From: an uncultured Mycoplasmatota bacterium
GTDB lineage: Bacteria; Bacillota_I; Bacilli_A; RF39; UBA660
Direction: 5' to 3'
Length of the DNA stretch: 8,061 bases
Assembly: GCA_947384645.1 (NCBI GenBank)
Contig: CANDHX010000051.1
Span: forward strand, 1-8,061
The translations under genes and the position numbers were made by a program. The notes beneath the pieces are model-generated. The model was given only the letters and a program-made list of their open reading frames with translations, made no database searches and had not been told where the DNA came from. Position 1 is the first letter of the stretch, and each line of letters opens with the position of its first letter. Positions 1 through 5,908 of the stretch are shown piece after piece.

Positions 1-505
1 TATCTGCTAAGTCGTTGAATGTAATTATCAAGTTATAGTAATATTTCTTTCCTACAGGTACAGTGATATCTGGTGCTAGTGTCGTCGTGAAGGCTGTACT
101 CGTCACGGGTACATTCGTCTTTCCTATTACTTCAGTATACCCAGAACCTTCAGTCTCAGATTGTTCTAATGTATATGTTAAACTTCCTTCCATATAGGTA
201 TTTACTAAATCGAGCCAATCTATACTTACAGTTGCATCTAAGTCTCCTGTGTTTTCTAGGGTAAACGTCTTTGTCTTGGTTTCTCCTAACATAATTCGTT
301 CATTTATAGTGGGATTACCATCGGCAAATGTTAGCCTCATCGTACCTGTATCTATTTGGGCATTTTGTCTATTGTCGTTGTTTACATTGATGATAAAGTA
401 TGCATACGTACCCATAATACATGCAAATACTAGAGTTATTACACAAAGCGTTAGTACTATTGCTCTTTTTGTTTTATTATTTTTCATTTTTTCTTCCATT
501 TTCAT
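1..505 (-). CDS. SipW-dependent TasA/camelysin-like secreted protein, 3' end missing
   Basis: This reading frame has no stop from its ATG at 505 to the left edge, giving 168 residues of an incomplete protein. Residues 1-13 are basic, 14-32 form a hydrophobic segment, and it is followed by GTYAYF (32-37), the Ala-Tyr-Phe pattern of SipW-cognate signal peptides. The mature part continues with a DTGTMRL strand, a LENTGDLDATVSI segment and a V-P-V-G-K-K-Y-Y-Y-N-L strand, the beta-sandwich layout of TasA/camelysin-like surface proteins. The family's usual C-terminal N-x-G-K-x-F strand would lie beyond the window. GGAAGG (510-515) sits 4 nt before ATG 505 and 10 nt before a second in-frame ATG at 499, so either may start. 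It follows the preceding gene by 15 nt and is probably in the sipW operon, hence a likely substrate of that peptidase. Family assignment is firm; a fibre or matrix role is inferred. Confidence 0.85.
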   Translation of the reverse strand, partial: MKMEEKMKNNKTKRAIVLTLCVITLVFACIMGTYAYFIINVNNDNRQNAQIDTGTMRLTFADGNPTINERIMLGETKTKTFTLENTGDLDATVSIDWLDLVNTYMEGSLTYTLEQSETEGSGYTEVIGKTNVPVTSTAFTTTLAPDITVPVGKKYYYNLIITFNDLAD

Positions 506-520
506 TTAACCTTCCGTCAT

Positions 521-1363
521 TTAACTTCTCGCTATGGCGGCATTCACATCAAAAGCGAAAGAATACGTAAGACCTTGCTGGTCGTTTCCTGCAAGAGAAC
601 TTATCCAAAAAATTACTTCAAAATCAGTTTTACTATCCTTTTTCTGAACTCCATTAGTTAAAAGGAGTGTCCCATCCTGACTTTCTTTTAAATCAGCTAA
701 TGTTCCTATATTGCTTTCAAAAGTTTTACCGGATTCGCTATCTTTATAAGAATACTTATACTTAATAAACTTCTTATCGATAAGTCTCACGTCCGGTTCG
801 TTCATCGGAACTAACTTGACAGAATAATGGACGATGTAATCTATGTTTCCAACTTTCTCCGAATCGTTTTCTAATGAAAACTTTTGAGGCTTGTTGTTTA
901 AGCCGACCTTATCTGGCACGCTCATCTGGTCGTACAAACTGACTATCTGATTTTCTACATAATCTATTTTTATCAAATCGCTTTTGCTCTCATTTAAAAT
1001 GTCTTGCTCTCTTCCCGGATCCCAATTAGTTTGAATAAAAGAATAGGCTTGGAAAACCGTGAATATGATTGTCCCAGACAATGCAAAGCCGAAGAAGAAA
1101 AGTACGAGTGCAAGATAGTGGTCGTCGTCTAATAAAGACTTCCACACTTCATCAGTTCTCCTATCTAGTTCCTTTTGAGAATATTCCTCTTTTTCTAACG
1201 TTATAAAAGCATGACCTAAGGCCTTATTGATCCGTTTTTTCTTCCGCTTAGCCTTACTATCGTCATCTTCCTCCATATCGATTAAAACTTTCTCAGCAGT
1301 ATCGATTGCTTCTTGTAACTTTTTAATGTCGGATACCTTTTTCTCATCGGTATTTTTTTCCAT
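521..1363 (-). CDS. Membrane-anchored TasA/camelysin-like protein with cytosolic N-terminal extension
   Basis: The protein has 280 residues. Residues 1-82 are highly charged, with acidic (30-36) and basic (38-46) runs and no signal peptide at the N-terminus. A single hydrophobic segment spans about 83-105, and about 106-280 should lie outside. The outer part follows the TasA/camelysin-like pattern: a K-P-Q-K-F-S-L-E-N strand (158-166), a long YSVKLVP-type strand (180-186), IDKKFIKYKYS (195-205), IGTLADL (219-225) and a C-terminal FWISSLAGNDQQG block (252-264) followed by a final strand. This last block resembles the W-I-x-x-x-A-G-N-x-x-x-G-K-T-F ending of the family. The segment after the membrane helix, F-Q-A-Y-S-F, is only a degenerate SipW-type site, so the protein may stay anchored. 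The ATG at 1363 is preferred over a GTG at 1366 because GAGGTG lies 5 nt upstream of the ATG. It follows sipW by 22 nt. I recognise the outer domain; the function of the inner extension is unknown. Confidence 0.75.
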   Translation of the reverse strand: MEKNTDEKKVSDIKKLQEAIDTAEKVLIDMEEDDDSKAKRKKKRINKALGHAFITLEKEEYSQKELDRRTDEVWKSLLDDDHYLALVLFFFGFALSGTIIFTVFQAYSFIQTNWDPGREQDILNESKSDLIKIDYVENQIVSLYDQMSVPDKVGLNNKPQKFSLENDSEKVGNIDYIVHYSVKLVPMNEPDVRLIDKKFIKYKYSYKDSESGKTFESNIGTLADLKESQDGTLLLTNGVQKKDSKTDFEVIFWISSLAGNDQQGLTYSFAFDVNAAIARS

Positions 1364-1368
1364 CACGA

Positions 1369-1374
1369 CACCTC
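1369..1374 (-). promoter_or_regulatory. Shine-Dalgarno site deciding the start of the membrane-anchored TasA-like gene
   Basis: GAGGTG on the minus strand matches the 3' part of the AAGGAGGTGA consensus. It is 5 nt from ATG 1363 but only 2 nt from GTG 1366, which favours the ATG. Confidence 0.6.
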
Positions 1375-1385
1375 TATTCTATTGC

Positions 1386-2402
1386 TTATTTATCTCTACG
1401 TTTTAACATCTTTCTAGGCTGGTCTAACTCTAAATCCTCTGACTCTCTATTCAAAGTAGGCATCTTAGTAGTTTCATCGATTAATTCTTCTATTGGAGAT
1501 AAAACCATATCGCCTATCGACTCTTTTGCTTCGTCATCCTCTTCCATTTTAGGTTTAACGGTAGGAAGTTCGATAGTGCTCTCCTTAATGACACCATCTC
1601 TATCGATCTTAGGTAGCTCTACTGTATCGATGTTCTTATCTTCTATGACTCTTTCACGAGGCTTCAAAATTTCCTTATTAGGTTCTTTTAGTTCCTCATC
1701 TTTTGCGTCTAAAATCTTCTCGATTTCTTCTTTTTTAGCTTCTTCCTGAGGCTTAACGTTGTCTATCTTTCCCTTTAATACGTATAATTTAAATATTTTA
1801 ATCATATCGACAATGATGATTATCAATGCTGGTATGAATACGACGAAGAACCAACCCATTTTGGTTGCCAAGAAAAATTGTAATCTACCCAATTGAGGAA
1901 TTCTTCCTACGACTTTTCCTACTAAGTTCTTCTGTGTTACCACTCCACCGTCGGGATTTCCATTGTTATCCCCCTTTGTAGTAAGCCTATATTCTCCGCT
2001 TTCCGTTTTAGAAATCGCTACTACCCTATGGGTTACTGTTAGACCGAATGTTACATCCCAATCGGATATGAACGTTATGACATCGCCTACTTTTATCTTG
2101 CTGATATCGGTATCGACTGCCACTATTACATCATAAACACTTACATTCGGTTCCATACTAGGAGATATGATAGTATATAAACCAAAAGGAGCAGTGAACT
2201 CGGTGCCATTTCTTTCACACGATTTAGCTTTCATGTTGAAAAAGAACATTACTCCGCCGACTAACAAAAGTGCTATCAATATTATAGTACAGGCTACCGA
2301 TAAAAATCCCGAAATCAATTTATATAAATATGTTCGCTTAACTTCGTTTTTAATCTTTCCTAGACGAGTTAGCGATTCATTAATCTTACCCTTTTTATTC
2401 AT
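1386..2402 (-). CDS. sipW: SipW-type (ER-like) signal peptidase I with long charged cytosolic tail
   Basis: This S26 signal peptidase removes signal peptides from TasA/camelysin-type exported proteins at the outer face of the membrane. Counting from ATG 2402 (338 residues): membrane segment at about 31-53, SPSMEP at 80-85 with nucleophile Ser82, GDVITF at 106-111, THRVV at 124-128 with His125, KGDNN at 143-147 with Asp145, and a second membrane segment at about 184-206. His in place of the Lys general base of ordinary bacterial signal peptidases marks the ER/SipW type. Residues 207-338 form a roughly 130-residue acidic and basic tail predicted to be cytosolic. It contains related elements T-V-E-L-P, T-I-E-L-P and T-K-M-P. 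Known Bacillus SipW is near 190 residues, so this tail is an addition. ATG 2402 is preferred over TTG 2414 and GTG 2411 because GGTGA lies 5 nt before the ATG. It heads an operon with two putative substrates. The enzyme assignment is firm; the tail's role is unknown. Confidence 0.9.
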   Translation of the reverse strand: MNKKGKINESLTRLGKIKNEVKRTYLYKLISGFLSVACTIILIALLLVGGVMFFFNMKAKSCERNGTEFTAPFGLYTIISPSMEPNVSVYDVIVAVDTDISKIKVGDVITFISDWDVTFGLTVTHRVVAISKTESGEYRLTTKGDNNGNPDGGVVTQKNLVGKVVGRIPQLGRLQFFLATKMGWFFVVFIPALIIIIVDMIKIFKLYVLKGKIDNVKPQEEAKKEEIEKILDAKDEELKEPNKEILKPRERVIEDKNIDTVELPKIDRDGVIKESTIELPTVKPKMEEDDEAKESIGDMVLSPIEELIDETTKMPTLNRESEDLELDQPRKMLKRRDK

Positions 2403-2407
2403 ACTGT

Positions 2408-2412
2408 TCACC
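2408..2412 (-). promoter_or_regulatory. Shine-Dalgarno site of the sipW-type gene
   Basis: GGTGA on the minus strand matches the 3' part of the AAGGAGGTGA consensus, 5 nt before ATG 2402. It would itself be coding if translation began at TTG 2414, so it supports the shorter start. The match is only partial. Confidence 0.45.
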
Positions 2413-2413
2413 A

Positions 2414-2441
2414 ATTATAAGTATATATTAAACTCCTTCAA
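2414..2441 (-). promoter_or_regulatory. Possible sipW operon promoter
   Basis: On the minus strand, TTGAAG (four of six matches to the -35 consensus) is followed after 16 nt by a perfect TATAAT at 2414-2419. The weakness is that a start point about 7 nt downstream leaves only about 5 nt before ATG 2402, so the mRNA would be almost leaderless and the GGTGA site nearly unusable. A second AT-rich -10-like stretch (TAATATATA) just upstream may be the real one. An operon promoter is expected here because the previous gene ends in a terminator. Confidence 0.35.
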
Positions 2442-2477
2442 AATACAAGTCATAAGCTGTTAAAAAATTCGTTTCAA

Positions 2478-2503
2478 TAAAAAAGACCGTTATTAACTAG
2501 TCT
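2478..2503 (-). terminator. Intrinsic terminator after the racemase-like pseudogene
   Basis: On the minus strand AGACT-A-GTT pairs with AACGGTCT around an AAT loop, with one bulged A and one T-G pair, followed by a run of six T and then ATT. It lies 25 nt past the racemase stop and upstream of the sipW operon. A short overlapping perfect palindrome, TCTC-AAAA-GAGA (2501-2512), is next to it. Confidence 0.75.
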
Positions 2504-2527
2504 CAAAAGAGAGGATTAAAAATATAT

Positions 2528-3216
2528 TTAATCTCTATATTCCCTATTAAAATGTTTTATAATCTTCTTTGTTTCTATTAATAAAGGGTCTATAAACCGT
2601 TCATCCAAATTTAAAGAACTCTTTAAAATCGACAATTCTGTACAACCCAATATGAAAGCTTCTATTTCTTCAAATGGTCTTAAGATATCTTCGAATTCTT
2701 CTTTAGATATCATCTCGCCCTTTTTAATTTTATAAATAATATCCATTAAGAACTCTTTGGTATCGTCATCTGGTTCCAAATAATCGACATCGTATTTTTT
2801 ACACATATTCTGATACAACTTCGACTCTAAAGTTCCCTTAGTAGCCAAAATTAAAGCTTTTTTAATCTCGTTTTCTTTTATATAAAGAACTGTATCTTCT
2901 ATCAAGTTTAATATGGGTACACTGCTACACTTACATAGTTCATCGTAAAAATAATGAGCTGTATTACACGGAATTATGATTAAACTAGCTCCTAAAGAGA
3001 GAGCATTTCTACATCTTTTTTTAATTCTGGCAAAGGACTTTGGTCGCTTTTACCCAATATAAAAGATGTTCTATCTGGGATACTCGCATGGTTAAAAATC
3101 ACCATATCGATGTGATCTTGGTCGCATTTTACAAGAGTCTTATGAATTATCAAATCGTACAAATGAGAACTTGCCAACGAGCCGAGTCCTCCAACTATTC
3201 CTAAAAATTTTTCCAT
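2528..3216 (-). pseudogene. Aspartate/glutamate racemase-family gene broken by one frameshift
   Basis: Two adjacent frames together encode one aspartate/glutamate racemase-type protein (PLP-independent, two-cysteine). The first frame (from ATG 3216, 74 residues) has the N-terminal glycine loop GGLGSLAS (9-16; the family usually has G-P where this has G-S) and the NHASIPDRT block (42-50). It ends at a TAG at 2992-2994. In another frame the protein resumes at once with GASLIIIPCNTAH, holding the first catalytic Cys (codon 2966-2968), and later LGCTEL with the second Cys (codon 2642-2644). Both catalytic cysteines therefore lie after the break. The total span, 689 nt, is one short of a 229-residue protein plus stop, so one lost base explains it; the break lies in the run CTCTCTCTTTAG. 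AAGGAGAG (3223-3230) lies 6 nt before the start. An assembly or sequencing error is possible. The substrate cannot be told from the sequence. Confidence 0.85.
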
Positions 3217-3247
3217 GAGTTTCTCTCCTTTTTAAAAGTTCGAATAT

Positions 3248-3276
3248 ATTATAAATCATCTCTATTATTTTAAAAA
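3248..3276 (-). promoter_or_regulatory. Probable promoter of the racemase-like gene
   Basis: A perfect TATAAT (3248-3253, minus strand) lies 31 nt before the start codon. With a 17-nt spacer the -35 position holds the weak TTTTTA. It sits just downstream of the preceding gene's terminator, where a new promoter is expected. The -35 box would overlap that terminator's T tract. Confidence 0.5.
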
Positions 3277-3314
3277 TTAAAAACCGACTTCTCCAATAAA
3301 GGTTATAGTCGGTT
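3270..3314 (-). terminator. Terminator after the TasA-like gene, possibly bidirectional
   Basis: AACCGACT (3282-3289) and AGTCGGTT (3307-3314) form a perfect 8-bp stem with a 17-nt loop. On the minus strand it is followed by TTTTTAATTTTTA, directly after the stop codon at 3322-3324. The plus-strand side is also T-rich (ATTTTTATT), so it could stop transcripts from both sides, though no plus-strand gene is seen. Confidence 0.85.
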
Positions 3315-3321
3315 ATTTTTA

Positions 3322-3918
3322 TTAAGATTCTACAACAATCGATTGAATGACTTCTATGTGGGCGACAAAAGATTTACCTCTATTGGCATCTTGATTTTGA
3401 TTGGTCTCAGCAAATTCTAATTTTATTTTATAGGTATCTGACTGCTTAGATGAAAGATCTTTGTTGCTGATGAGAATTCCTTCCCTTGTGGTCGTTCCAT
3501 CAGTAAAATCGATTACTCGTTCTTCTAATAAATTGCCTCCACTGGCTTTAATCAACACCTGTTTTTCTCCGCCTTGTAAAGTAAACTCGTTTATGTCGGC
3601 AACCACTTTCAAAGTATATCTAACTTTAGCTGAGGCATTTGGATTGGTAACCGTATACTCCGTTTCAACAAAGTCGCCTGGACGAGCTTCCAACAAAGTT
3701 AAACTGTTCGTTGATTTAAAAGTTGCACCTTCCAAAGTAGCTGTTCCAAGTACGAGACTTTGGTTTCCTCTAGGCTTATTGATAACCGCAGTAAAATAGG
3801 CAAAAGATGCACCTATCAAAGCTAAAAGGAGAGTTAATAATCCGAGTACCATTATTAAGACGTGCTTTTTCTCTTTGCTTTGTTCACTCATTTCCTGAAC
3901 TTTTTTCTCGATATTCAT
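3322..3918 (-). CDS. SipW-dependent TasA/camelysin-like secreted protein
   Basis: The protein has 198 residues and is complete. Residues 1-19 are charged, 20-38 form a hydrophobic core, and it is followed by GASFAYFT (36-43), the SipW-cognate signal peptide signature; cleavage is expected near Ala40. The mature region (41-198) has family features: GTATLEG (58-64), ARPGDFVETEYTVTN (78-92), a V-R-Y-T-L-K-V-V strand (99-106) and the C-terminal FAETNQNQDANRGKSF block (169-184) plus a final strand. No sortase signal or catalytic motif is visible. A GTG at 3930 would add four residues, but AAGGGTG (3928-3934) overlaps that GTG and sits 9 nt before ATG 3918, so the ATG is chosen. It is transcribed alone, with its own promoter and terminator, about 0.9 kb upstream of the sipW operon. 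In Bacillus such proteins make biofilm fibres or act as surface metalloproteases; this one shows no HExxH protease motif. Confidence 0.85.
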   Translation of the reverse strand: MNIEKKVQEMSEQSKEKKHVLIMVLGLLTLLLALIGASFAYFTAVINKPRGNQSLVLGTATLEGATFKSTNSLTLLEARPGDFVETEYTVTNPNASAKVRYTLKVVADINEFTLQGGEKQVLIKASGGNLLEERVIDFTDGTTTREGILISNKDLSSKQSDTYKIKLEFAETNQNQDANRGKSFVAHIEVIQSIVVES

Positions 3919-3927
3919 AATTGTCTT

Positions 3928-3934
3928 CACCCTT
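3928..3934 (-). promoter_or_regulatory. Shine-Dalgarno site deciding the start of the TasA-like gene
   Basis: AAGGGTG on the minus strand lies 9 nt before ATG 3918. It overlaps the alternative GTG (3928-3930), so it cannot serve that codon. Confidence 0.65.
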
Positions 3935-3945
3935 ACTATAAAACA

Positions 3946-3974
3946 ATTTTAACAAAGTAACTAAAAAAAAGCAA
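3946..3974 (-). promoter_or_regulatory. Possible promoter of the TasA-like gene
   Basis: TTGCTT (3969-3974) and TAAAAT (3946-3951), read on the minus strand, are separated by exactly 17 nt. They lie between the upstream terminator and the Shine-Dalgarno site. The -35 box matches only three of six positions, hence modest confidence. Confidence 0.4.
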
Positions 3975-4004
3975 CTTAAAAAAGAGAGTCAAAAACTCAC
4001 TTTT
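3975..4004 (-). terminator. Intrinsic terminator of the merR-ybjQ operon
   Basis: On the minus strand AAAAG-T-GAGT pairs with ACTC-T-CTTTT (9 bp around one T-T mismatch, loop TTTTG), and six T follow. It starts 10 nt after the ybjQ-like stop codon. Confidence 0.75.
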
Positions 4005-4013
4005 AATAGATAT

Positions 4014-4340
4014 TTATTTTTTCTTTTCTTTTATTTTCACTGCTGTTCCATAGGCGATAATCTCGGCTGCTCCATTCATGACAGCACTAGAGCCATATCT
4101 AATATTTATAATGGCATCAGCACCTAAACTTTCTGCATCGTCGACCATTCTTTTAGTTGCCATTTGTCGAGCGGTAGCAATCATCTCCGTATAACTTCTG
4201 ATTTCTCCACCGACGATTGTCTTCATTCCAGCCATAAAATCTTTACCTATATTTTTTGACTGTACGACCTGTCCTTTAACTATTCCTAATGCTTCCTCGA
4301 TTTCATACCCGGGAATATAATCAATATTTACTAGCTTCAT
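4014..4340 (-). CDS. YbjQ-family (DUF74) protein
   Basis: The protein has 108 residues, the usual size of the YbjQ/UPF0145 family, which forms small homopentamers and has been called heavy-metal-binding on structural grounds; no enzymatic role is established. Family signatures are IPGYEIEEALGIVKG (9-23), a long helix with R-S-Y and ATARQMATKRM (48-65), A-E-S-L-G-A-D-A-I-I-N-I-R-Y (69-82) and the closing strand IIAYGTAVKI (94-103). The start at ATG 4340 is supported by AGGAGG 5 nt upstream. The gene overlaps the MerR-type gene's end by 20 nt in another frame, so the two are almost certainly co-transcribed and translationally coupled. The pairing suggests that this is the effector of a small self-regulated response. 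The signal is unknown. Confidence 0.9.
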   Translation of the reverse strand: MKLVNIDYIPGYEIEEALGIVKGQVVQSKNIGKDFMAGMKTIVGGEIRSYTEMIATARQMATKRMVDDAESLGADAIINIRYGSSAVMNGAAEIIAYGTAVKIKEKKK

Positions 4341-4965
4341 CTTCTTCTCCTCCTAAAATTTCTAAAATTCTACTAATTAAATTTCCTATAATACCTATTA
4401 CAGGTGTAGCTAAAATACCAGCCAAAATAAAATACACGAGCCATGGCATCTTATCTGCTTCGGTAAACTGAAACCAAGATATCGTTGCCAATAAAAATAC
4501 CAAAAATGCACTGAAAATTATACTTGATAAAATTGCTCCTATAATTTTTTTGCTCTTGCTGGTCTTCACATCTCTCATCGTAAATCCCTCTTTTCCTAAA
4601 ATGTTTACATTCTGAAAATATTCTGTGATGTCGATATCGTCTAAAGATACTTCATCTTCGATAATCTCTTTACACATGTTCTTTATTTTTTCATACTTTT
4701 TTTCTTCTTCATAAATTTTATCGAGTTGCCCATTTAGACATTCCTCTAAACTCAAGTTTCCTCTATCGAGAAGTTTGAGCTCGTTTATAGAAACGCCCAA
4801 TTCTCTTAAGAACTTTATTTTTTTGAGCTTCACGATATCATCTTCATCATAAATTCTATAATCGTTTTCTCGATTTCTCTTTGGACTCAATAGTCCGTTC
4901 GATTCATAATATCTTATGCTCTTTTTTGATAAACCTACAATGTGCTCAACTTCATTAATAAGCAC
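4321..4965 (-). CDS. MerR-family regulator with two C-terminal membrane segments
   Basis: The protein has 214 residues. The N-terminal MerR winged helix-turn-helix (1 to about 70) shows INEVEHIVGLSKKSIRYYES (3-22), GLLSPKR (24-30), Y36-R37-I38-Y39 and DIVKLKKIKFLRELGVSI (43-60). A coiled-coil dimerisation helix follows (about 74-104). The C-terminus has no cysteine cluster for metal and no drug-binding domain; instead two hydrophobic segments occur at about 141-163 and 173-197, so the protein should be tethered to the membrane with its DNA-binding domain in the cytosol. The start is GTG (4963-4965), supported by AGGAGG 8 nt upstream; an ATG at 4965-4967 is in another frame and closes quickly. 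It lies behind a MerR-type promoter that it probably controls, and overlaps the ybjQ-like gene. What it senses is unknown; an envelope or membrane state is one inference. Confidence 0.88.
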   Translation of the reverse strand: MLINEVEHIVGLSKKSIRYYESNGLLSPKRNRENDYRIYDEDDIVKLKKIKFLRELGVSINELKLLDRGNLSLEECLNGQLDKIYEEEKKYEKIKNMCKEIIEDEVSLDDIDITEYFQNVNILGKEGFTMRDVKTSKSKKIIGAILSSIIFSAFLVFLLATISWFQFTEADKMPWLVYFILAGILATPVIGIIGNLISRILEILGGEEDEASKY

Positions 4966-4989
4966 ATAACTCTCCTCCTTTCGCTACCT

Positions 4990-5020
4990 ATAATAGACCT
5001 TGCCCTAAGGTTAAAGTCAA
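4990..5020 (-). promoter_or_regulatory. MerR-type promoter and operator (19-bp spacer with dyad)
   Basis: On the minus strand, TTGACT (5015-5020) and TATTAT (4990-4995) are separated by exactly 19 nt, the long spacer typical of MerR-activated promoters. The spacer contains the inverted repeat ACCTT-agggc-AAGGT (4997-5011), the expected operator position. The leader then runs into the Shine-Dalgarno site and the MerR-type gene, which implies autoregulation by DNA distortion. Confidence 0.85.
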
Positions 5021-5027
5021 GAGTTTT

Positions 5028-5846
5028 TTAAATATTTTTTTTCTTTGACGGTAAAAAGTGGTTTACGAATTGATACTTATCTCGATTTTTGATATAGAGA
5101 TATCCGAATACGCTAAAAAATGATGCACCTACGAAATTTACGAACAAATCTTTCATCGTATCTATTATGCCGATGTCCAAATATCCATTTTCTATTTTGA
5201 ATTCTTTGTATTCGCCTTTTTCCTTATAGTGAATAGTCGTATCTTCTATCCCAGTAATTCTATAAGGAATGTTTTCTTTATCGGGATTTAAAAGAACTGA
5301 GTTTACTTCGCTAGTAATTCTATCTTTTTGCATATCCGTTTTAAAATAATAATCGGCTCCAAATTCGAAAAATTCCCAAAGTACCCCTATCGTCATCGAA
5401 AAACAAAAAGCGACGATTGACAAAAATAGAGGTGACAAATTTATGCTTTCAATGTTGTTATTGAGTAAGTCGAATAGAGCAAATCCGACACCAGCTGCCA
5501 AAAATCCGTTTAGTGTATGCAAAAGAGTATCCCAGTAAGGAATTATCCCATAAAAGTTGTTTATCTCACCCAAAATCTCAGCTGAAAATATGAAAAGCAT
5601 TATTATTATTTCTAAAGTGTTCGGAAGTTCGATTTTAAATTGATGTTCTATAAAGAAAGGCATCAAAAACAGAGTTAGGGACAAAAGACACAAAAACGCA
5701 TTGTTCATATCTCCTCTTAAAAATTCTAAAATCATACATATTATGACAAGAGCTCTCAAGAAAAAATAGACTGCAATCGATGAACGTCTGCTTTCTTTTC
5801 CCACCCTTTTTAATTCTTGTATAAATTTTTTTCTCCTGCTTGCCAT
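5028..5846 (-). CDS. DUF2238/YjdF-like polytopic membrane protein
   Basis: The protein has 272 residues. After a basic N-terminus (RRKK, 4-7) come about six hydrophobic segments near 25-43, 48-66, 79-95, 113-130, 138-157 and 233-252. Polar residues sit in or next to the membrane: E90, E94, W105-D106-x3-H110-x3-G114, W157-E158-x2-E161 and D229-T-x2-D233-x3-N237-x2-G240-A241. This W-D-x-x-x-H plus W-E plus D-T-x-x-D-x-x-x-x-x-x-G-A arrangement resembles the DUF2238 (YjdF) family, whose function is not known. Unlike the short loop I recall for that family, about 65 residues (166-228) separate the W-E and D-T motifs. The start ATG 5846 has AGGAAG 8 nt upstream. It is monocistronic between a terminator and the merR promoter; no clear terminator of its own is seen, and its stop codon is only 8 nt from the merR -35 box, so read-through is possible. 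Family call moderately sure. Confidence 0.6.
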   Translation of the reverse strand: MASRRKKFIQELKRVGKESRRSSIAVYFFLRALVIICMILEFLRGDMNNAFLCLLSLTLFLMPFFIEHQFKIELPNTLEIIIMLFIFSAEILGEINNFYGIIPYWDTLLHTLNGFLAAGVGFALFDLLNNNIESINLSPLFLSIVAFCFSMTIGVLWEFFEFGADYYFKTDMQKDRITSEVNSVLLNPDKENIPYRITGIEDTTIHYKEKGEYKEFKIENGYLDIGIIDTMKDLFVNFVGASFFSVFGYLYIKNRDKYQFVNHFLPSKKKNI

Positions 5847-5867
5847 AAAAATTACTTCCTTTAGAAG

Positions 5868-5876
5868 ATTATAACA
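5868..5876 (-). promoter_or_regulatory. Extended -10 promoter of the DUF2238-like gene
   Basis: TGTTATAAT on the minus strand is a perfect extended -10 (TG-N-TATAAT), 21 nt before the start codon and 7 nt before the AGGAAG ribosome site. No good -35 box is present, as is usual for this promoter class; the upstream DNA is the T tract of the preceding terminator. Confidence 0.65.
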
Positions 5877-5883
5877 TATCGAT

Positions 5884-5908
5884 TAAAAAAAGACACGAGT
5901 TTAGTGTC
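5884..5908 (-). terminator. Terminator wrapping the stop codon of the J-domain gene
   Basis: GACAC (5892-5896) and GTGTC (5904-5908) form a 5-bp stem with a 7-nt loop, followed on the minus strand by seven T. The TAA stop (5901-5903) is inside the loop, so one arm encodes the last residues of the protein. Confidence 0.75.

Noticed and set aside
249..509. Open frame on the plus strand opposite the left-most TasA-like gene
   Set aside because: It is antisense to a gene with a clear signal peptide and family pattern, has no ribosome site and encodes no recognisable domain. The same holds for plus-strand frames at 2167-2463, 3461-3799, 4289-4471 and 7246-7518.
2429..2434. AAGGAG resembling a strong ribosome site upstream of sipW
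   Set aside because: No start codon follows at a usable distance, and an in-frame TAA (2415-2417) blocks extension of sipW beyond TTG 2414. It is best seen as part of the promoter or leader region.
2985..3010. Programmed ribosomal frameshift in the racemase gene
   Set aside because: The zero frame reads CTC TCT CTT TAG. A shift to the frame that continues the protein would need tRNA re-pairing from CTT to TCT, there is no slippery heptamer, and the gene family is not known for frameshifting.
3935..3940. TATAGT as the -10 box of the TasA-like gene
   Set aside because: It abuts the Shine-Dalgarno site, so a transcript starting about 7 nt downstream would lack that site. TAAAAT at 3946-3951 is better placed.
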